Assembly (NCBI GenBank): GCA_018398765.1
Contig: JAHBMJ010005801.1
Location: 1-31,813, forward strand
DNA from: Chromera velia
Taxonomy: Eukaryota > Sar > Chromeraceae
DNA: 31,813 nt
Direction of reading: 5' to 3'
Notes under the pieces: generated by a model
What the model was told of the DNA's origin: nothing
What the model saw: the letters and a program-made list of their open reading frames with translations, nothing else
The model's database searches: none
Shown here: in pieces, positions 14,251 through 25,800 of the stretch
How positions within the stretch are numbered: position 1 is the first letter of the stretch
How the letters are laid out: every line of letters begins with the position of its first letter
Program-made: the position numbers and the translations under genes

Positions 14251-16999
14251 TTAACCCTGGCCTCCAGGAAACAACCATTTTCCATTGTCTCCATGGTGTT
14301 TCTCTGAAGTGAGAAATGAAATCCATTCTACATTGCTAAGATATTCTCTCTCAACCCTCCTGCACCCTGCTGGAATTGGCTTTGCAAGCAAAACAGGACA
14401 GAAAGGAAACAATTCTTTGGCCTCCAACTCTTGAATTTGAACGGTGACGACTGAGATGGAAGAGACTGAATAGAATTTCTTCTCTCTTCGAAAGATGCGA
14501 CCGACAACCTGAGGGCTCAGCCCACTGACATCAACATTATGAGAATCATCTGGCTGTGCATCTGGATACAACAAAGAAAGAAACCAAGAAAAAACGAAAC
14601 TCTGCATTGCCTGTTTGTTTATGTTTGCTCTATTGCTTCCTCCTTTTTGAATAAATGCCTTGGGCAGCTGATGAATGCCTTCCGCTGCAAATGCCCACAC
14701 TTGCCGGAGTGGGCCAAAACGGAGAGTCATCAAAGGAATGTGTGTGTATGCGTGGAACTTCGGCTTCTCCCCTGTCCCATACAAAGCCCAAAAGAGGGAC
14801 AAGAAACCGTCAATCAGAATGGTCAGCCATCCAAGCCACGATCGATAAACAGAGTCCCTCAAAATGAAACCTAAAATCTGGCAGTGGGCCTCATAACAGT
14901 CAAGATGTCTCTTTGCCTCTGCATACAGTCGGTCACTCGGGTCAGGCAAAGCCTCATACAGAAGAGCCAAAAGAACAGGGAAGAAGTGAAGCATCTGAGC
15001 AGCCGTGGTAGAGAAAGTCGCTTTCTTTTTGTCAAGAGCTTGTTTCAGGACCTGCCTCACTGTGCTTCTCCCATCGAGACGGTTGTACTGCACACTTTTC
15101 AGCCATGCGTTCACGTCTAGCCCTTTTTTCCCCTCCCCCTCTCCCTCTGCAGCAACAAACATCAGCTGGCGATCGACAAAGTAGCGCAAGACATGGAAGA
15201 CGTGAAAGCGCAAGACGCCTTCGATGGTTGTGTGCATAACATCGACAAGGAGGAGGAAAAGAAAATGCAGACCCGTGAATCTGTAAAGCTTTGACCATGG
15301 CGTTTCTCTCTTGATTCCCGTCTGCTTCCCAAACTTCTCTCTGTCCTTCTTCCTTGTCAAACTACCTAGTTGTTTCAGCAGCCATTCGAATTCGCCCCCT
15401 GTCATGTGTGCACACTGATCGCACTTCACTGGCTTTTGGAGGAGACGGCAGAGGAAATGACAATGCAAACAACAACGCAGAGCACTGGAGATATTCTTGA
15501 ATCCTACAGAAAGAGACAAAGCAGGCATGTCAAAGACACCAACCAAAAGCGTCCCTTTCACAAGTCTTGGCCCCCATGCCGTCATCATGGGAATGCCAAT
15601 TGCAAGAAGCTGCAAAAAGCCCATCAGCTCGTCTGAAAGGAGATCAGTGCCCCCATCAACCCCCCCCCCTCCTGCCTGTTTCAATTGGGAAAGGGTGACA
15701 GAGCAGAAAAGCCACATAAAAGCCCAACGAAGCGGGTTTGTGAGGTTGAGGGGGAATAACGCCCACTGCAGAGCTTTCGTTGACCCCTGTCTGAGGGGAT
15801 CTGCCAGGCTGCCATCATCATTCCACGTGCCAAAAAACACCCAGAGCTCTTCGAGGTTCTCAACAGGCAGAGACTCTACATGCTGGTCGTCCTTTGCCTT
15901 ACTTGTTTTCTGCTCTGTTTGGGGAGAGGAGTCTTCCTCTTCCTCCTCCCCGTCCCATCCCCCCAGGCCCTGATCCCCTTCTTCTGCGTCAAAGTATTCA
16001 TCCGCCTCCTCCGGCTCTTCTTCGGCCTCGTACCACTCTGCTTCTCTATCTCCTTCCCCCCGCTCTGCTTCGTATGTCTCAATGAGCGCCTTCCTACTCT
16101 AAATCAAATCTGCTTGGGGCTGCTGCAAAACCCCCTGAACCCTCTCTCTTTCTCTTCTCGACCACTCTATGACAAGGGGGTGCTTCCTGTAGACGTCTCC
16201 ATCAAAGATGGATCGGATGTCTTCTGGTTCTGGGTCGTTTGGATCTACAAGGGGGGCCCGTCTCCAGTTCTTCTTCACTGCTGGCATCCGCAGCAAGTCT
16301 TTCAGGTTTTGGACCAAGTCCAACACCCAAATTCCACACTGCAAGCATACAAGAAACCAGCAGGCACAGGTCTGGTTGTATATTTAGAGAGAGAGAGAGA
16401 GAGAGAGAAGAGAAGAGAGCGACTGCCTCCCCCATGAAGGGATCATCGGCAGCATTGGAAGCAGGCAGACAAAAAGACAAGCAGGTGCTGACCGAAAGCT
16501 GCTTCAAACGCTGGTTGATAAAGGCTTCGTTGAGAATTCCTTCAGAGAGAGCAAAATGGCGAGTCACCCACCAGCTCTCTGCAAGGTGCTGAGGGAAAGC
16601 TGTCTTGTTGTCCGTCCCAAACAACCTCACTTGGGCTTCTAGTTTGTGTACATCGGCAATGACTGAAGCAATCTGTGCGTAGGACATAAACAGCTCAAAC
16701 TTCTATCGCCTGATGGTGTCCGCCCGCTCGTTTCTCAAGTGAGCAAGGCCTTGAGGCGGGGGGGCTTGGTCGAAGTATACGCCATCCCATTTCTTGACTT
16801 GCACCGGCCCTCTTTGAACGCCCTCCCCCAGCGCCTCCCGTTCTACATTGCGCTTTCTAGTCTTACAGACTTTGTAATGCTTCTTGAAGTCGGCACGTTT
16901 TTTTATTTCTCTTCTGCAATCGGGGCAGTAGAAGAAGCCTGCCCGCATCACAACGTCGGGCAACATTCGAAGCGTGAAGCTGACTTGCTCTATCTCCAT
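14251..16999 (-). pseudogene. DDE transposase, CACTA/Plavaka-like, two nonsense codons
   Basis: Read on the minus strand: exon 1 16999-16493, intron 16492-16339 (GTCAGC...TTGCAG), exon 2 16338-14251; 865 codons including the TAA. A zinc finger near the N-terminus has CPDC then H-x4-C (HYKVC). A WxRxL-like segment (ESWWVTRHFALSEG) follows. The core reads FFGTWNDDGS, then VGVFDMPALS, CDQC, VDVMHTTIEG and KFHAYTHIPLMTLRFGP, then FAAEGIHQLPK. I take the catalytic residues as Asp in NDDG, Asp in VDVMH (codon 15241-15243) and Glu in AAEG (about 14680-14682). In-frame TAG codons at 16703-16705 and 16099-16101 break it; the frame is otherwise intact. Family assignment rests on motif memory, not a search. 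Confidence 0.8.
16339..16492 (-). other. intron of the transposase with CT tract
   Basis: Phase-0 intron. On the sense strand it has a GATGATCCCTT motif (about 16415-16453) followed by CT repeats (16386-16408), closely resembling the duplicated unit in the intron of the accessory gene. Confidence 0.75.
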
Positions 17000-17109
17000 A
17001 CACCGGAAACCATTTTGTCAGATTTAAGTGCTTACATACAGTCTTTTGAGTGCAACTAAGATGATTGTACCGTCAGAATTCAGATCGGTGAGCTGAATGG
17101 ATCATAAGA

Positions 17110-17197
17110 AGGAGCAGAGAGCTCATGTTTGCAAACAGGCTGAAGAAAGGGTCTCATGTTTGCAAAATTGCACTTATATCAAAATGTTGCCTACATG
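17110..17197 (-). repeat. right subterminal region
   Basis: Two copies of CATGTTTGCAAA (17124-17135, 17155-17166) and sequence matching the left end in inverted order, including CTCTCTGCTCC on the minus strand. Confidence 0.75.
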
Positions 17198-17237
17198 GGC
17201 CCAAATTGCAAATATGCGCCATTCTGTATCGGTCGTG
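17198..17237 (-). repeat. right terminal inverted repeat
   Basis: 40 bp, perfect reverse complement of 9393-9432, ending GGTCGTG. Confidence 0.9.
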
Positions 17238-18349
17238 CGCGCCGACGCAAGGCCTAACGCGAGTGCCTGAGCCGAGAGTCATGCAGATATCCATAACAAA
17301 AACCTCAATCAAACGATATCCAAGCTGTCAGCCCTAATTGATGAGAGATGCCCGGATAGAGCGAATCAGTCTGAAGGAGTCTGCTAAACAACTGGAGAAG
17401 CGTATGAAGAGACCTCTTACATACTCCAATGGGCAAGTAGAGCGAACCGATGAATATTGTTTTACGGTGGTCTATATCATAGTAGCAGATATGGTTTGAT
17501 CCACCTTTTGCTACACAGTACGGTTAGGAGTGACGAAAGTAAGACGGTTACTAGGTGGCCGCTAGGCTACCCGGTTACCAATTTTGTGGTTATAGTAGCA
17601 GTGTTCCAACAGTAGTGGTAGTAGCTAAAAACAGGCAGATTTTGCTATATTCTGAGTCAAATTTGACCTACAAAACCAATTTTAGACTAGCAAAAATCAT
17701 ATTTTTGGCATTCACTAAAAGTTCATTAATTCTAGTAAAGTTCAATGTTCATCATTTTATGACTGAACTCAGTGAACTCTAAGTCTCTAACTAGTATATA
17801 TCACTATATATATAACATATATTATTTGAATATGATCATTTCAGCGCTTTAAACTGCTAATAACTTAAGTGGTCAGGCTTTAAAATAAATTTAGTAACTA
17901 GTTTAGCAACTGTTTTTATCAGAGTTTTTCCTTGAACTACCATGGTAGTCGTATACGCCTTCAAGTCTGCCGGTTACCATCTCATGGTTACCAAACTAAC
18001 GGTAACTCCACGTTGGGTTAAATATGCAATACATCTACCATGCATTGCGCGCTCATCGATCGCACTTAAAAAATAGGCGCATGCATGATTAAAAAAATTT
18101 TAAGGTCGATCGATCGGCCATTGAAGATCGATCGATTGACCCTGTTGGAAATATTGATGTACCATTCAGCGATCGACATCGAACTCCTGATCAATCCAGA
18201 TATTCATCAATTGATCTTGCAATCTGTGGAGCGATCGAAGTCCATACATCCTGTGACCTTGCCTGCACTGATTGAGCTTTCCCGTTGCTTACGTGCACAA
18301 GTCTCGAAACATACCTTCGATCTTACTTTGATCTTTCTCGTCAGTCATC
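17238..18349. other. AT-rich non-coding spacer upstream of gene A
   Basis: No supported gene. Repeated CGGTTACC/GGTTACCA motifs lie at about 17571-17582 and 17971-17994. A GATCGATCGAT-rich imperfect hairpin lies at about 18103-18140. The 5' flank and promoter of gene A, and possibly the left end of a third mobile element, should be here. Confidence 0.5.
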
Positions 18350-19816
18350 ATGGATGATGCTGACCCTTATGCTGACGTCGACTTCAAAGATGAGGAGTTA
18401 GATGTCGATGCGATTCGAAAGTAAGCACAAACAGACATAGGTGCTTTGGACTTGTTGAAATGCAATTTTGATTTTTGGACTACGCCTGCTTCCTCAGACA
18501 CTGCCCAGCCCTCTCACCTTGCTTTGTATATTCTTTATCTGTTCACCGCAATTTCCAGCCAGAGAGAACTCTTCTTACAGAGCAAGTACAAGCCTCTTGG
18601 TGACGATGGTGTCCCTCGCAGGAAGGCCTGCGAAGCGTACTCTCAAGAGCTTGGGGCAGAAAGTTTTAAGAGTTGCATTCCGCTGCTGAGGGAGCGATCT
18701 GAGCAGAAGCAGGCCACGTCAAAAAACCAGATCGAGCTTCAAAAGGGTGATCTCTTGGGGGAAGACTTCGCACGGGTGTTTCGGGAGGTGATTGTGGCCG
18801 ATGATCAGGTTGACGATGAGAAAACCAGCCTTTGGTATGGCTGGCAAAATTTCAATAAGCAGGTGAAGTCTTTGGCAGAAGAACGAAATGCCAGTTCCCC
18901 ACTAGCAGCGCCCACACAGGCACCAGCAGCAGCTGCAGTACCATCCTAAGAAGGAATTCCGCCCCTCCAACAGCCACAGCAGAAGCAGTCGAAGAAAAAG
19001 AGGCAGCGTGCCGATGGATGGGAGCTCAGACCCGAGTTCTACTCTACAGTCAAGGTGAATGAGGAGCTGAAGAGATTCCCAAAACTACACCTCGTTACCA
19101 ATGAGGTAATGATAGCGTTTTACTGCATGTGGAACATCATTTTTGATCCCGAAAACGACTCATCTATAGTAGTTGACAACGGGTTCAAGCGAACCTTCCT
19201 TACTGCCTGCCTTGACAGGCGAACCCTGTTCAAGGGCTTCCGCGGTGAACACGCCAAGTACGATGCAGATGTACTGAAGAAGAAGGAAGCAGCGAAAAAG
19301 AGGAGAAAAGAGGCTCTAGCGCAAGGTGGTAGGTAGGGTGGGGGCCCAGGCTCGGTACTAGGATCGGCAGGAGTTCCTGAGGGATCCCCTGCCCCCTCTG
19401 CCCTCTCTGGCCTCTCTGCAGGTCTGGTGGTTCCCCAGCAATCTCCAGCCCTTTCCGCCCTCTCTGCAGGTGGTTTTGTCCCCGACCAATCTCAGCAATC
19501 TCCCCCTCTCCATCCGGCCCTTCCCCCTGCTACATTGTCTGAGCCCTCCCAGGCTGAAAGCTCTCTGTCGTTGTCTCAAATTGCAGCGATGAGTTTTGGA
19601 GATTTTCAAAAGTTGCAGGAAAGTCTAAAAGCCCTCCCTGCCCCAAGCAGCTCCTCGAGCTCATCCAATCAGCCTGCGAGTCAGCCGTTTCCAGACATTT
19701 TTGGTGCACAGGTGGCATCTGATTCAGCGGTGACAGGGGGGGGAAGCAACTTGCAGACAGGGGGTGACAGGGGGGCTGATAGTTCTGGGGGCTCTGACAT
19801 GTTTCAGACTTATTAA
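18350..19816 (+). pseudogene. gene A: unknown protein, one exon, three nonsense codons
   Basis: One frame runs from ATG 18350 to TAA 19814-19816 (488 codons before the stop) and is interrupted at 18422-18424 (TAA), 18947-18949 (TAA) and 19334-19336 (TAG). I tested a GT-AG intron at 18421, but no acceptor nearby restores the frame, so the first stop is a true in-frame stop. The product starts MDDADPYADVDF, continues as a helical domain (LALYILYLFTAISSQRELF onward), has a Lys/Arg patch (KKKRQR), a second helical part (FPKLHLVTNEVMIAFYCMW), and ends in a Ser/Gly/Gln-rich disordered tail. The start motif DPYAD-x-DF is shared with gene C. No known domain recognised. The conserved reading frame around the stops shows it was a real gene. 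Confidence 0.65.
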
Positions 19817-20342
19817 TAAGAGAAGGTTCTTGTCTCATCCCTTCTCTTCTCTTTTCCCTCTCCGATTCTCAATTAATGTATTAGTTGAAATACAAGGAGA
19901 GGGAGAGTGGATACGATGGAGGAGGATGAAGAAGGGGAGGGAATTCAGGGGAAAGTGAGTGAACCCTCAATTAATGTGAATTCAATCAATGAATCAATCA
20001 ATCAATCAATCAGTTCAAAATTTATTTTATACACTTCTTTAGTTTATAATCCTGAGATTTCATATTTCTAGACTAGTTTCTAGAACTCAGTTTTACAAGT
20101 AATTTTATTTGCCCCTTTGACTCACTAAGTCTTGTGTTTCACTGAGCACGAAATCTCACATCAAATTCATCAATTTATTTTTGATGTAATTTATTATTTA
20201 TATTCATAATTATTGAGTCAAAGAGTTAACTAGCACATGCAGTTAGTTACATTTATAAATATCTTTAGAAACTTTCTTTAAGTATTATATGTAAAATAAA
20301 AAGGCCTAGTGCGGAACCTATCAATCAATCAATCAATCAATC

Positions 20343-20400
20343 AAATAAAGAATGTTTAGAAATGTTTAAATGATTCTAAATGAGACATAGGGGTGTAAGA
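20343..20400 (-). repeat. dispersed short repeat, copy 2
   Basis: On the minus strand it reads ATCATTTAAACATTTCTAAA, close to copies 1 and 3. Followed on the plus strand by GAGACATAGGGGTGTAA, which is inverted relative to 26888-26909. Confidence 0.65.
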
Positions 20401-20521
20401 ACGGGGGAGGGGGGTGTGTTCGAGCTCTTAGGACTCCAGATCCGACGGGGTCCCCCCCGTTCGAGCTCTAGGGAGATCAGACCCCTGTGAATGGGGACCC
20501 CCCCGTTCGGAGAGCTCTAGG
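20401..20521. repeat. three GC-rich hairpin-forming tandem units
   Basis: Units of about 46 bp, each with a GGGG(A/T)CCCCCC-type core and GTTCGAGCTCTAGG-like end, at about 20401-20434, 20447-20472 and 20493-20521. Similar GC-rich sequence flanks the assembly gap at 26814. Confidence 0.75.
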
Positions 20522-20804
20522 TGAGAAAAAGTGCTAGGTCATGAAGACAACCTAGATGATGACCTTCATAAAGCCTAAACTGTTCTCAACTCTAACTTAA
20601 AACATACTTAAACTTCTGAAATTCTAGCTAAAATCTTCTTGTAACATTTTGTAACTTGAATAAAATTAACTTCAGCATCAATTGAATTCAACTCCGTCAT
20701 GAGGTGTCATTAATCAGCTTCTAATTTTTTCTAATTTGTCATCAAACAAAGATTGGCAGAGGCAGAAACACTTGCGATATAGACATTAGGTAATCGATGT
20801 GCCC

Positions 20805-22846
20805 TTATGTATCAGGGCAGTCGTTGTGCACCTGCAGAAAGGCAGCTAAAATTCTCGGTGAGCCAGTCAGATTCTCTTCTGGCTCGTCGGTGTTGTCTGC
20901 CTCGGGCCACCCCTTCCACTTAATTCTAAACCACCGTTTCCTCCTCCGAGGAGGGCCTCTCCACTCCCATCCCCGGATTGCTTCCACTTCGTACTCGGAG
21001 TCCTCCGAGGGGGGGCTCGCGAGAACCTGTTTCAATTCCTCAAAACGCTGCAGTGCTGCAGCGGAGAGAATGAAACGCTTTCGCTCATCGTCATGAGCGA
21101 AATCAGTGACCTCCTCCACAAAACCTCCCATTCCCTTTGTCGTCAAGAAGTCGACACTGCGGTCCGGGACGGCTGTGAACTCACCCGATTCTCCATCCTG
21201 CTCGAGAAAAGAAATCAACGCTCTCTCTACCGCAGCCATGTACAACCACGGCTGATACTTGAACCCCTTCTCACTCTTCATTCCCACAGTGAGGATCTGG
21301 ACGACTGTCACGCTCTCATCAAACTGATAGATCCAGAGGCTGCGTGGAGTCATCTGCATTCATGAAAAATACGCAAACTTCTAAATCAATAAATATGACT
21401 GCACAAAACGTTACTTGCGACAGAACAGAAAGTTAGAGAGACAGTGCAGACTGACTGTCACAGCAAGGAGACAAAAACACGCAAAAACAGACTCGGAGAG
21501 ACAAAAAGTCGGCCACGCTGACTGACTTTGACGGCATCCGCGTTGATCGGAGTTTCAGGCCCGCCCACGCGCAGCTTCCGATGCTTATATCTCTCGAGAC
21601 GGCTTTGCAGAGTCTTCTCTGTCTCTGCAGCCGACTGGCCCTTTTTGAGCTTGTGGCGGACCTCCGACAGCGCCTTCACCATGTTGACCTTCATTTCGCT
21701 CCCGCTGCATGCAAGAACATAGTGTGCATGAGCCCTCTCCCTTCCCCCTTCCCCCCGCTGCGAGCGCTGCCGCCCTGGCATTTGAATGCCCGGGCCTTCG
21801 AGTGAGTACGACACCTGTCGAAGCTCGTTCAAAGCACGGAGGGTCTCCTTCTCATCTAAGGAAGAAGAAACAATTCGATTGATCTCTGCAAGGAAAGCAG
21901 AAAGGGGGCGGTCAGCAGAAGAACTGCCCGACACATGTGCGAGCTGTGCCTCACGCGCTGCTCTTGCATGGTTGAACAGAGAAAGACTGTCTTCTCCATC
22001 GACTGTGAGATCGGGGGAGAAGTCTTCTGGAACTGGGTGCTGAACTTCAGCACCCTCGGGTCCCTCAACAGGGATCTGCGTGGGATTGTGCAGACTGTCT
22101 CTCTCACGGGAGTTCAACTCCATCTCCATAAAAACCCCCACTGCATCCGCAGACAAAGCCTCACGGAGTTCTTCTTCCGTGGCTGACTCCACCACCTCCC
22201 CCTCAAACTCCAAATCAACCCACCGCACCTCCTCCAGAGACTCGGGAAGCTCGGCCGGAGCAGCATTCTCCTGTTCTCGAACCGCTGCCAAATCGAGGTC
22301 ACGGACTGAAATTTGACCTGACTCGTCAGCGAGGAAAGCAGAACCGAGCTCGTAGCTCATGAATCCCACTGCACTCTCCTCTGCTTGCTCCACAATCCAG
22401 ATGTACTCTTCACGGCGGAGAAGGGAGAAAGCGGAGTTGGGTGTGCGTCTCAGATCATTCACGATGTACCCTTTCTTCGTCTTGGGTCGGTGGAGGCCTT
22501 TCAGAAAGAGGGTCTGTTCCTTCACCGTGTAGGTGGCATGGTTCAACCAGTCGGAGATCGTCATTGAACCCGTTTGGTATCGGGTCCTCCCGTTTCCTGT
22601 AAAAATAGAAATCCAACAGGATGGGTTCAAAAAAAAAATGAAAAATGAACGGATTCGAAAAAAACTAGAAGGATAGCTTGACTGATCAAAGAAGTGTTCT
22701 CCTTTCATTTCAGTGAACGCAGGAAGGTGCAGGGGCTGGTCTTTGCAGTGCTTTCCCCACACCTCAATCAGCACAAGAAAAGCGTTCGCAAACCTGCAGG
22801 AGAGAGGGAGAGAGAAGTCGTGAGAGAGAGGCTGTCGGAGAGGAGG

Positions 22847-22877
<31 letters not shown>

Positions 22878-25800
22878 GCTGTCGGAGAGGAGAGAGAGAG
22901 AGAGAGAAAGTACCTGATCATGTTCTTCATGGTTTCCGGGTGAGGTCCCAAGTTGCTGGCAGCGTAATCTTTTGACAGCACTTGCCGGTGTCTTTGAATG
23001 AGCATAAGGCACCCCTTACACCACGCGAGACGGGCTAAGCGCTCATCAAGGGGGAGGTCAGGATAAATGGCGGCATCATACAGCTCCCCCACAATGAACG
23101 TCATGATACCGGTGCCGAGGCAGTCAAACGACCACGAGTGCAGCTTGTGAAGGTCGAGGATCCTTCCTCTGCAGAGAGGCACCGGGTAGAGAGAGAGGAA
23201 AAGATTCACACATAAACATTTTTTCAAAAAGACAAGAGAGAAGAATAATACACAAGGACGGAACCACAAGAAAAGAAAGAGCTGATAGAGACAGAGAGAC
23301 GCACGTAGATACAGGAGAGACAATGTCACAAACTAATCTAAAAAACGACAGTCTGAGAGAGAAAGGAACAAGAAAGGGGGCGTTTGACTGACGGGGAAAG
23401 CGCAAGCCCTGCAAACCAATCGGACATGGGGTCCGATGGACTCAAAATCTCCCGTGTCACGGAGAATGATCCCTCCATCTGGAGCGCCACCTCCAAGATA
23501 GCGAGGGCCACAAACGTTTTCCCCAACAGGATGATGTTCTGCATCCCTAACAGCTGACCCCGGGAAGCCTTCACTCCATGTTTCCCTCCCAACATGATGA
23601 TGATCGGGTGAGCAGCCATGCTCGGTGTCTCCTCCGTCATGCAGATCACAGGCCGGTGCGACCTGAACTTTGTGGGGACTATTGAGTATGAGCGAGTCTC
23701 AATATGCCCCACCTTCCCTCCGACGCTGTGCCCAACGTTGTGCAGATCGGAGTAGTCCTTTCCACAGTCCGTAATCTGCATATATGCGGCAGCATTTGAG
23801 AGGGCGTCAGAGGATAGAAAAAAAAAATAGAGAAAGAGACAGACAGAAAAAGGACAAACAGATAGAATTAACAAAGACAGAAACAGAGAGAGAGAGAGAG
23901 AGAGAGACCAACCGTTGCCATGCATCGAGAGACCTTGTCCACGGCAGAGCAGTTGCGCAGAATCCTGAGGGTCACCTCTTTTGGGTCATCTTTATCGCAG
24001 TGTGGGGTCACGGAGACGGGCAGCATTGCACAGCCTGCCCGGGCGGGGGCAACAAATCCGCAGGCAATGTAGCTTGCTGGCTCTTTCCCCTTCAAGGTGT
24101 CAAACAAATCGCTGACTGACGTTCCCTCTGGCAGGGAAATCAGGTGTTCGTTGTTTTTAAAGCTCCCCCCAATCACCTTTCCCGTCCGAAGGTCAGGCTC
24201 AAACCGCTTAACAACAGAAGCGCTGTCCTCTACATAGAATACAGGAGGCTGCCTCTCTGCAGGCACCTCACTGAGAGGAGCGCAGTACCACCACTGAAGA
24301 GCATGGCCAAGCAGCCGCACAATCTGCGCCGTCTCTGCATGGATAGACACATAGAAGAATACTTGAAAATTTCTGTCGCTCTGTCGGTGTGTGCATGTAT
24401 GAGAGAGGGGATTCACAACTATGAAATTCTTCAAAAAATTGAGGAGCAGAAGTTTGAGCAGCGGAAGAAAACTCAGTTGACCAACCTAGCAGTAAATGTG
24501 GAAGTCCTCAATGTTGAACATTTTCTGGGCATGATACTGGAGGCCCTCAACCTCGTACCCCAAAAGGTTCAGTGAAGCCAACTTCTGCGTGGCCGCACCG
24601 AAACGGGCCAATGCAAAGAGAAACTCATAAACCCGACGGTCACCCTGTAGGTTTTGAAGACCCACCCCACGCTTCTTCCTGTGAATTACCTGCACAAAAA
24701 AAAAAAAGACAAGACAAACAGTTGTAGGATCTTTCAAAAAAGCAAGCACAAGACAAGACAGGACAAGCAGTCATAGCGAAGGAGGGAGGGAGGGGGGGAA
24801 GGAGGGAGGGAGGGAGGGACCGACCGTAGCAGCAGTTATCAGGAAGGCAACAAGGGTGGGGTTCTCGTTCTCCAGAGTTCCGTCACTGAGGTATTTGACA
24901 GCCCTCATGTAGCTCTCCCTCTTCACTTTGCCATCAATCTTCAGGAGTTGCGCCTCCATCTCCTTCACCCATCCATGCACCTCTGTTGGAACACCGTCGA
25001 GAGCATCTTGGAGATCAAGGTAGCATGCCGCGTCGCCGTACTCCCTTGCCATGTTCGTGCTCAACATGTGCTGCTTGAAGAGCAGATCAAGTTTGGACTG
25101 CATGCAAGCACGGAGCACACAGACTGTCTAGCAGCAAATCAGTTGAGCAGTGTGTCGAAAGAAGAAAAAAAAAAAGACGAGATAGACAAGCAGACAAAGA
25201 AATACAAAGAACAAACCAGACAACTAGACAAGACAAACTGACCCACCCTGAGGCTTTGCAGTCTCTCTTTTCCCTGCAGAGTGACCCACGTCTCTTTCTC
25301 CTCTCTCTTCCCCCCCCCCTGGCCGTCTCCAGATTCTTCCCTCTTTCTCTTCTTGCTGCCCTTTTTTTTTCTTCTCTTCTCCGCTTCAGAAGGTCTCGCT
25401 ATCTCATAGGCCAGCCGAGGAATCTCTCTCTCCCACACGATCGCAAGAAATGCCAACATCGCCGCGTACAACGAATTTACGCGGGTGTTGCGCATCCGAA
25501 TGGCATCAAGACCGATCAGGCCTTTGCACGAAAGGCAGGGGAAAAGGGAGGCTCCAGTCCTGCCAGTGCACGTCAGGCTCCTAAGAACCCCTTCTTGCTC
25601 TCCCCCTTCCAGCACAATGACTGCCTGCTTATAGAACTTTCCGGCTTCCTTGACATCCTTCGAGGAGTATTTCTCTGTAATCGCTTTGATGGATGCGGGG
25701 GAGCGGGCCGCAAATGCCACATCACTCAGCTCCTGTGTACAAGTGAAAAGTGCGGCCCCTGCAGTTGTTGGAGGGAGTTTTTCAGGGGCCAGAGCACACA

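Larger units (their letters stand above)
9393..17237. mobile_element. CACTA/Plavaka-like DNA transposon (7845 bp)
   Basis: Bounded by 40-bp perfect terminal inverted repeats that begin CACGACCGATACAG. Similarity continues imperfectly inward to about 9508 and 17110. Subterminal copies of CATGTTTGCAAA lie near both ends. The body has two convergent genes, an accessory gene (plus) and a DDE transposase (minus), separated by repeat-rich DNA. A 2-bp CG flanks both ends and may be a short target duplication, but it is too short to be proof. CAC ends, subterminal repeats and a two-gene layout fit the EnSpm/CACTA superfamily; the transposase is closest to the Plavaka-like branch as I remember it. Each gene carries two in-frame stops. 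Confidence 0.85.
19817..20804. other. AT-rich spacer between convergent genes A and B
   Basis: Two (TCAA)n arrays at about 19983-20013 and 20321-20345, a dispersed short repeat at 20343-20400 and GC-rich units at 20401-20521. No ORF of note. Confidence 0.75.

Noticed and set aside
18085-18357. 90-residue ORF before gene A
   Set aside because: No recognisable domain, overlaps the gene A start, and lies in simple GATCGAT-rich DNA; likely chance.
18421-18497. Small intron explaining the first stop of gene A
   Set aside because: GTAAGC is a good donor, but the CAG acceptors nearby put the next exon out of frame, while the uninterrupted frame continues past the TAA.
23388-23775. Walker A motif in gene B (LLGKTFVAL)
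   Set aside because: The required Gly five residues before GKT is Asn, and no Walker B is visible, so ATPase or helicase activity is not supported.
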